From contig CBDCDL010000002.1 of assembly GCA_965215345.1 (NCBI GenBank), positions 806,001 through 870,000 on the forward strand: DNA of 64,000 bases. Direction: 5' to 3'. Of this stretch, positions 61,554 to 64,000 are shown one piece after another; position 1 is the first letter of the stretch; every line of letters begins with the position of its first letter. The notes under the pieces were generated by a model. The model saw only the letters and a list, made by a program, of their open reading frames with translations. It did not search any database and was not told the DNA's origin. This DNA is from CATQHW01 sp965215345. GTDB taxonomy: Bacteria; Spirochaetota; Spirochaetia; SZUA-6; Bin103. A program made the translations under genes and the position numbers.

Positions 61554-62990
61554 GTGCGGGTCCGGTACCTGATCGAGGCGCTCGTCCTGGCGATCGCCGC
61601 TTTCGGGATCAACCTGCTGGCCCCGGAAGATCCCGGTCTGCTGGACGCCGCCGTCAATCCCTATCTGCTGGCGGCATTCGTGGTGGCCGCCCTGCGCGGC
61701 TGGACGCCGGGCTATCTCGCCCTGGCGGCCGGGGCGGCGCTGGCGTATCTTGCGTTCGAGATCCTGCCCGGCGCGCCGGTTCGGTTCACCATCACGGCCG
61801 ACCGGGTCGCCGCCGATCCGCTCGCGCACCCGCGGCTGCCCATGCTCGCTCTGGCCGGCGTGCTCGGTGTCCTCCTGTCCGGCCTGATACACTTCGCACA
61901 CGCTAGGCGGGCGCGGCGCCTGCGGCGCGAGGCAGCCGAGCTCGGTCGTGAGCGCGACATCGTGGACCGCCAGCGGACGGCGCTGCTGGCCGCCACGAGC
62001 GAGCTGGAGCGGCGGGTGAGCGGTCAGCGCGACTCGCTGGCCTATCTGCACGCGCGGTGGCGGGAGCTGTCGTCGCAGAACGTGGAGGACACGCTGATCG
62101 TGGTGCTGGACACGGTGACGGAGCTCACCGGCGCCGAGCGCTGCTCGCTGTGGCAGCTCGATGCGGAGGCCGATGAGCTCGTGGTCCGGGTCACGGCAGG
62201 CTGGGACGCCGAGGATGCCGCCGCGCGCCGCCTGCCGGTCGCAGGCAGTATCGAGGGCTGGACGGTACGCAACGACCGGCTGTTCTCGGCCAAGCACCTC
62301 GCGCGCTACGACACGCTGCGCCGCGTCGACCGCGGCACGGTGGTCTATGCGGCGCCGCTGCGCGCGGGCACTCGCGCCTGGGGAGCGATCGTCATCGAGG
62401 ACCTCCCGTTCGAGCGGTTCAACGCCCACACCGAACACCTGCTGCTGCTGGTCGCGGCGGTTGCGGCGGCGCCGCTCGGGCAGGCGATCGCCTACGAATC
62501 GGGCCTGGAACCCTCCGACCGGGCCGCGGACACCGGCTATCCGCGTTTCGAGCAGCTCGCCCGGGTGTTGCCGTCCGAGGTGGCCTGCCGGGCGGCCGAG
62601 GGGGGGAGCCTGAGCGTCGTCCTCATCGAGGTCGTCAACTACCACCGGCTGGCGAGCGGCGCCGGTCCGGACCGCGCCGCGGACGTGGTCGCACGTGTGT
62701 TTCGCGCAGCGAAGGAGGCCGCAGCAGGCTCCGTACGCTGCTTCCACTACAAGCACGAGGGCCAGTTGGCGGTGATCTGTCCCGCCCTGGACTTCGACGG
62801 CGCGACGCTGCTGGCGCTGGACTTCCTCAGGTGGGCGTCCGAGACGGCCTGGCCGGACGATATCGGCGAGGGACGTCCGGAGTTCAAGGTGGGCTACTCG
62901 TCGCTGGCGCGCGGGGTCGAAGACGCCGACGCGCTGCTGAGCATGGCGGAGAACCTGCTGGCGATGCCGCAGCACGCGGGGCCACGATGA
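61554..62990 (+). CDS. Membrane GAF / degenerate GGDEF protein (PelD-like)
   Basis: 478 residues, GTG 61554, 10 nt after proB. Four N-terminal membrane helices (to about 118), a coiled coil (ARRLRREAAELGRERDIVDRQ), a GAF domain (TVTELTGAERCSLWQLD... VVYAAPLRAG) and a C-terminal GGDEF-like domain whose active motif is missing (HEGQLAVICP). This is the architecture of PelD, the c-di-GMP receptor of Pel exopolysaccharide secretion. No pel genes are in the window, so the role is inferred. Confidence 0.75.
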   Translation: MRVRYLIEALVLAIAAFGINLLAPEDPGLLDAAVNPYLLAAFVVAALRGWTPGYLALAAGAALAYLAFEILPGAPVRFTITADRVAADPLAHPRLPMLALAGVLGVLLSGLIHFAHARRARRLRREAAELGRERDIVDRQRTALLAATSELERRVSGQRDSLAYLHARWRELSSQNVEDTLIVVLDTVTELTGAERCSLWQLDAEADELVVRVTAGWDAEDAAARRLPVAGSIEGWTVRNDRLFSAKHLARYDTLRRVDRGTVVYAAPLRAGTRAWGAIVIEDLPFERFNAHTEHLLLLVAAVAAAPLGQAIAYESGLEPSDRAADTGYPRFEQLARVLPSEVACRAAEGGSLSVVLIEVVNYHRLASGAGPDRAADVVARVFRAAKEAAAGSVRCFHYKHEGQLAVICPALDFDGATLLALDFLRWASETAWPDDIGEGRPEFKVGYSSLARGVEDADALLSMAENLLAMPQHAGPR

Positions 62991-63007
62991 ACGCGGGGCC
63001 ACGATGA
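62974..63007. repeat. 17-bp tandem duplication at a gene junction
   Basis: acgcggggccacgatga occurs twice in a row, once covering the PelD-like gene's stop and once the next gene's start. Confidence 0.9.
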
Positions 63008-63942
63008 CGGTACGGCCGGCGGCGGGGCTGTCGAGAATCGGGGTGCGCACCGCCGACGGCTGTTTCTTCCCGCTGATGCTGGACAGCTTTCGCGGCGTCC
63101 GGCAGCTCGTGCTGACCACCGCCGGTGCGGGGCAGGATGCGGCCGACGTCGAACTGTTCCTGGAGGAGCCGGGCGGCGGCGCGGGCTACCAGCACCTGGG
63201 CACCGTGCACCTGGAGACCGGGCACCTGGAGACCGGGCACCTGGGCACCGGGCACCTGGAGGAGAGGGCGGCAGACGCCGGCCGGCCCGATTTGGTGCTG
63301 CGCGTCGCCCTGGATGCCGGACGCGTGCTCACCGCGACCGTCACCGGGCCCGCGGCGCGGGGCGAGCTGCGGGTCGCGCTGCAGCGCTACACGTCCCGCG
63401 ACGCAACGATGCGGGCGCCCGCTCCGCTGGCCGGCGTACGGGAGACGATCGCGGCCGGCCACCTGGACGGCGAACCGCACCGCCTGGATCCGCCGGCAAC
63501 CGCGTGGCGCGACGCCGGGGCGCCCGCCGACGCCGGCGCGATGCAGCCGGTCGAGCGCTTCGTGTACCGCTGTACGTCGCTGCTGCCCCTGAACGCGACG
63601 CCGGAAGACCGCGCGCGCATCGCCTGGCTGGTCGAGCGTCCCGATCTCCGCCGGGACGAGGCCGATCTGCTCCGGCACCTCTGCAGCCGGATGGCCGGCG
63701 ACGAAGATCCGGAACGGGCAGGTTTCGCGCGGGCCGCCATGCGCTCCGTGGACGAGCTGGCTGCCGCCAAGGCGACGGATCCGGGAGCGGCCGCCGGCGG
63801 CGGCGATACCTCCGCAACGGAACATGAGGACGCGTACGCGCGCCGTGACTATCGTGAGGTTCTGCGGCTCCTGCACGCCGCGCACGCGGCCGGCGACCCC
63901 GCGATTCCGGCGGACCTCGCCGACTACTGGCTGACCGGGTAG
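63004..63942 (+). CDS. Uncharacterised protein with HLETG repeats
   Basis: 312 residues, ATG 63004. It has an N-terminal beta-rich region (RQLVLTTAGAGQDAADVELFLEE... LVLRVALDAGRVLTATV) that recalls an Hsp70 substrate-binding beta-sandwich. Four H-L-[EG]-T-[GV] pentapeptides follow in the middle, and a helical C-terminus (RRDYREVLRLLHAAHAA). No family is recognised with confidence. Likely co-transcribed with the PelD-like gene. Confidence 0.7.
   Translation: MTVRPAAGLSRIGVRTADGCFFPLMLDSFRGVRQLVLTTAGAGQDAADVELFLEEPGGGAGYQHLGTVHLETGHLETGHLGTGHLEERAADAGRPDLVLRVALDAGRVLTATVTGPAARGELRVALQRYTSRDATMRAPAPLAGVRETIAAGHLDGEPHRLDPPATAWRDAGAPADAGAMQPVERFVYRCTSLLPLNATPEDRARIAWLVERPDLRRDEADLLRHLCSRMAGDEDPERAGFARAAMRSVDELAAAKATDPGAAAGGGDTSATEHEDAYARRDYREVLRLLHAAHAAGDPAIPADLADYWLTG
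63193..63261. repeat. 15-bp tandem repeat inside the 63004 gene
   Basis: Four and a half units of cacctgg[ag][gc]accggg, in frame, encoding HLGTV-HLETG-HLETG-HLGTG-HLEE. Confidence 0.9.
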
Positions 63943-64000
63943 CCCGGCGGGTCAGGGGTCCGACCGCTCGCCAGACCCGCGGGCGGCAAGGCGGTGCACT

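Overview
The window is a high-G+C (sampled lines about 58-73%), gene-dense chromosomal segment from a Gram-negative bacterium with an outer membrane. The evidence is lipoproteins with lipoboxes, beta-barrels ending in an aromatic residue, and a Pel-type signalling protein. Gene content fits an uncultured high-G+C Spirochaetota-like lineage: coiled-coil PD-(D/E)XK proteins, AAA-ATPase/DUF1703 remnants, LplB-type sugar ABC systems, many phytanoyl-CoA dioxygenases and five-bladed glycosidase-like proteins. That assignment is an inference; there is no rRNA or ribosomal protein gene to test it. Several genes carry single frameshifts, so some may be assembly errors of a metagenome-derived contig.

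Layout. 0-6.7 kb: a truncated ABC ATPase/permease chimera, valS, an MFS transporter that seems to start at CTG inside the valS stop, coaD, a zinc-ribbon protein and a papain-like peptidase. 6.8-10.1 kb: three near-identical copies of a coiled-coil nuclease-fold gene (the third broken by 4 bp) around a decayed AAA-ATPase. 10.2-14.5 kb: two lipoproteins, a membrane-anchored ribbon-helix-helix protein and a MntA/HepT pair. 14.6-20.6 kb: a homocysteine-methyltransferase operon, a VapC remnant and a glycosidase-like gene.

20.6-25.6 kb is the standout. A lower-G+C four-gene operon runs AbiEi-like regulator, reverse transcriptase, coiled-coil membrane protein, then P-loop kinase fused to a Fe-S PD-(D/E)XK nuclease. 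Genes overlap or nearly abut, one promoter sits inside an inverted repeat, and the block lies between the 3' end of a tRNA-Ile(CAU) gene and an 11-bp copy of that end. It looks like a tRNA-integrated defence island with an RT-based system I do not recognise as described.

25.6-37 kb: housekeeping genes (folC, pyrF, lpdA) with hydrolases, an M48 protease, an outer-membrane protein and a C-N hydrolase. 37-44 kb: carbohydrate metabolism, with a GH51-like protein lacking the usual acid/base motif and an LplB-type ABC operon with a PHP phosphoesterase between its permeases and no ATPase. 44-47.4 kb: an operon of phytanoyl-CoA dioxygenase, DegT aminotransferase and aldo/keto reductase. 47.5-54.9 kb: acyltransferase, a divergent pyrG, a second PIN remnant, ridA, aroA, and a formylglycine-generating enzyme plus dioxygenase pair. 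55-57.2 kb: three tandem paralogous outer-membrane barrels. 57.2-61.5 kb: an argA-proC-proA-proB cluster. The end holds a PelD-like membrane GAF protein and a repeat-containing protein.
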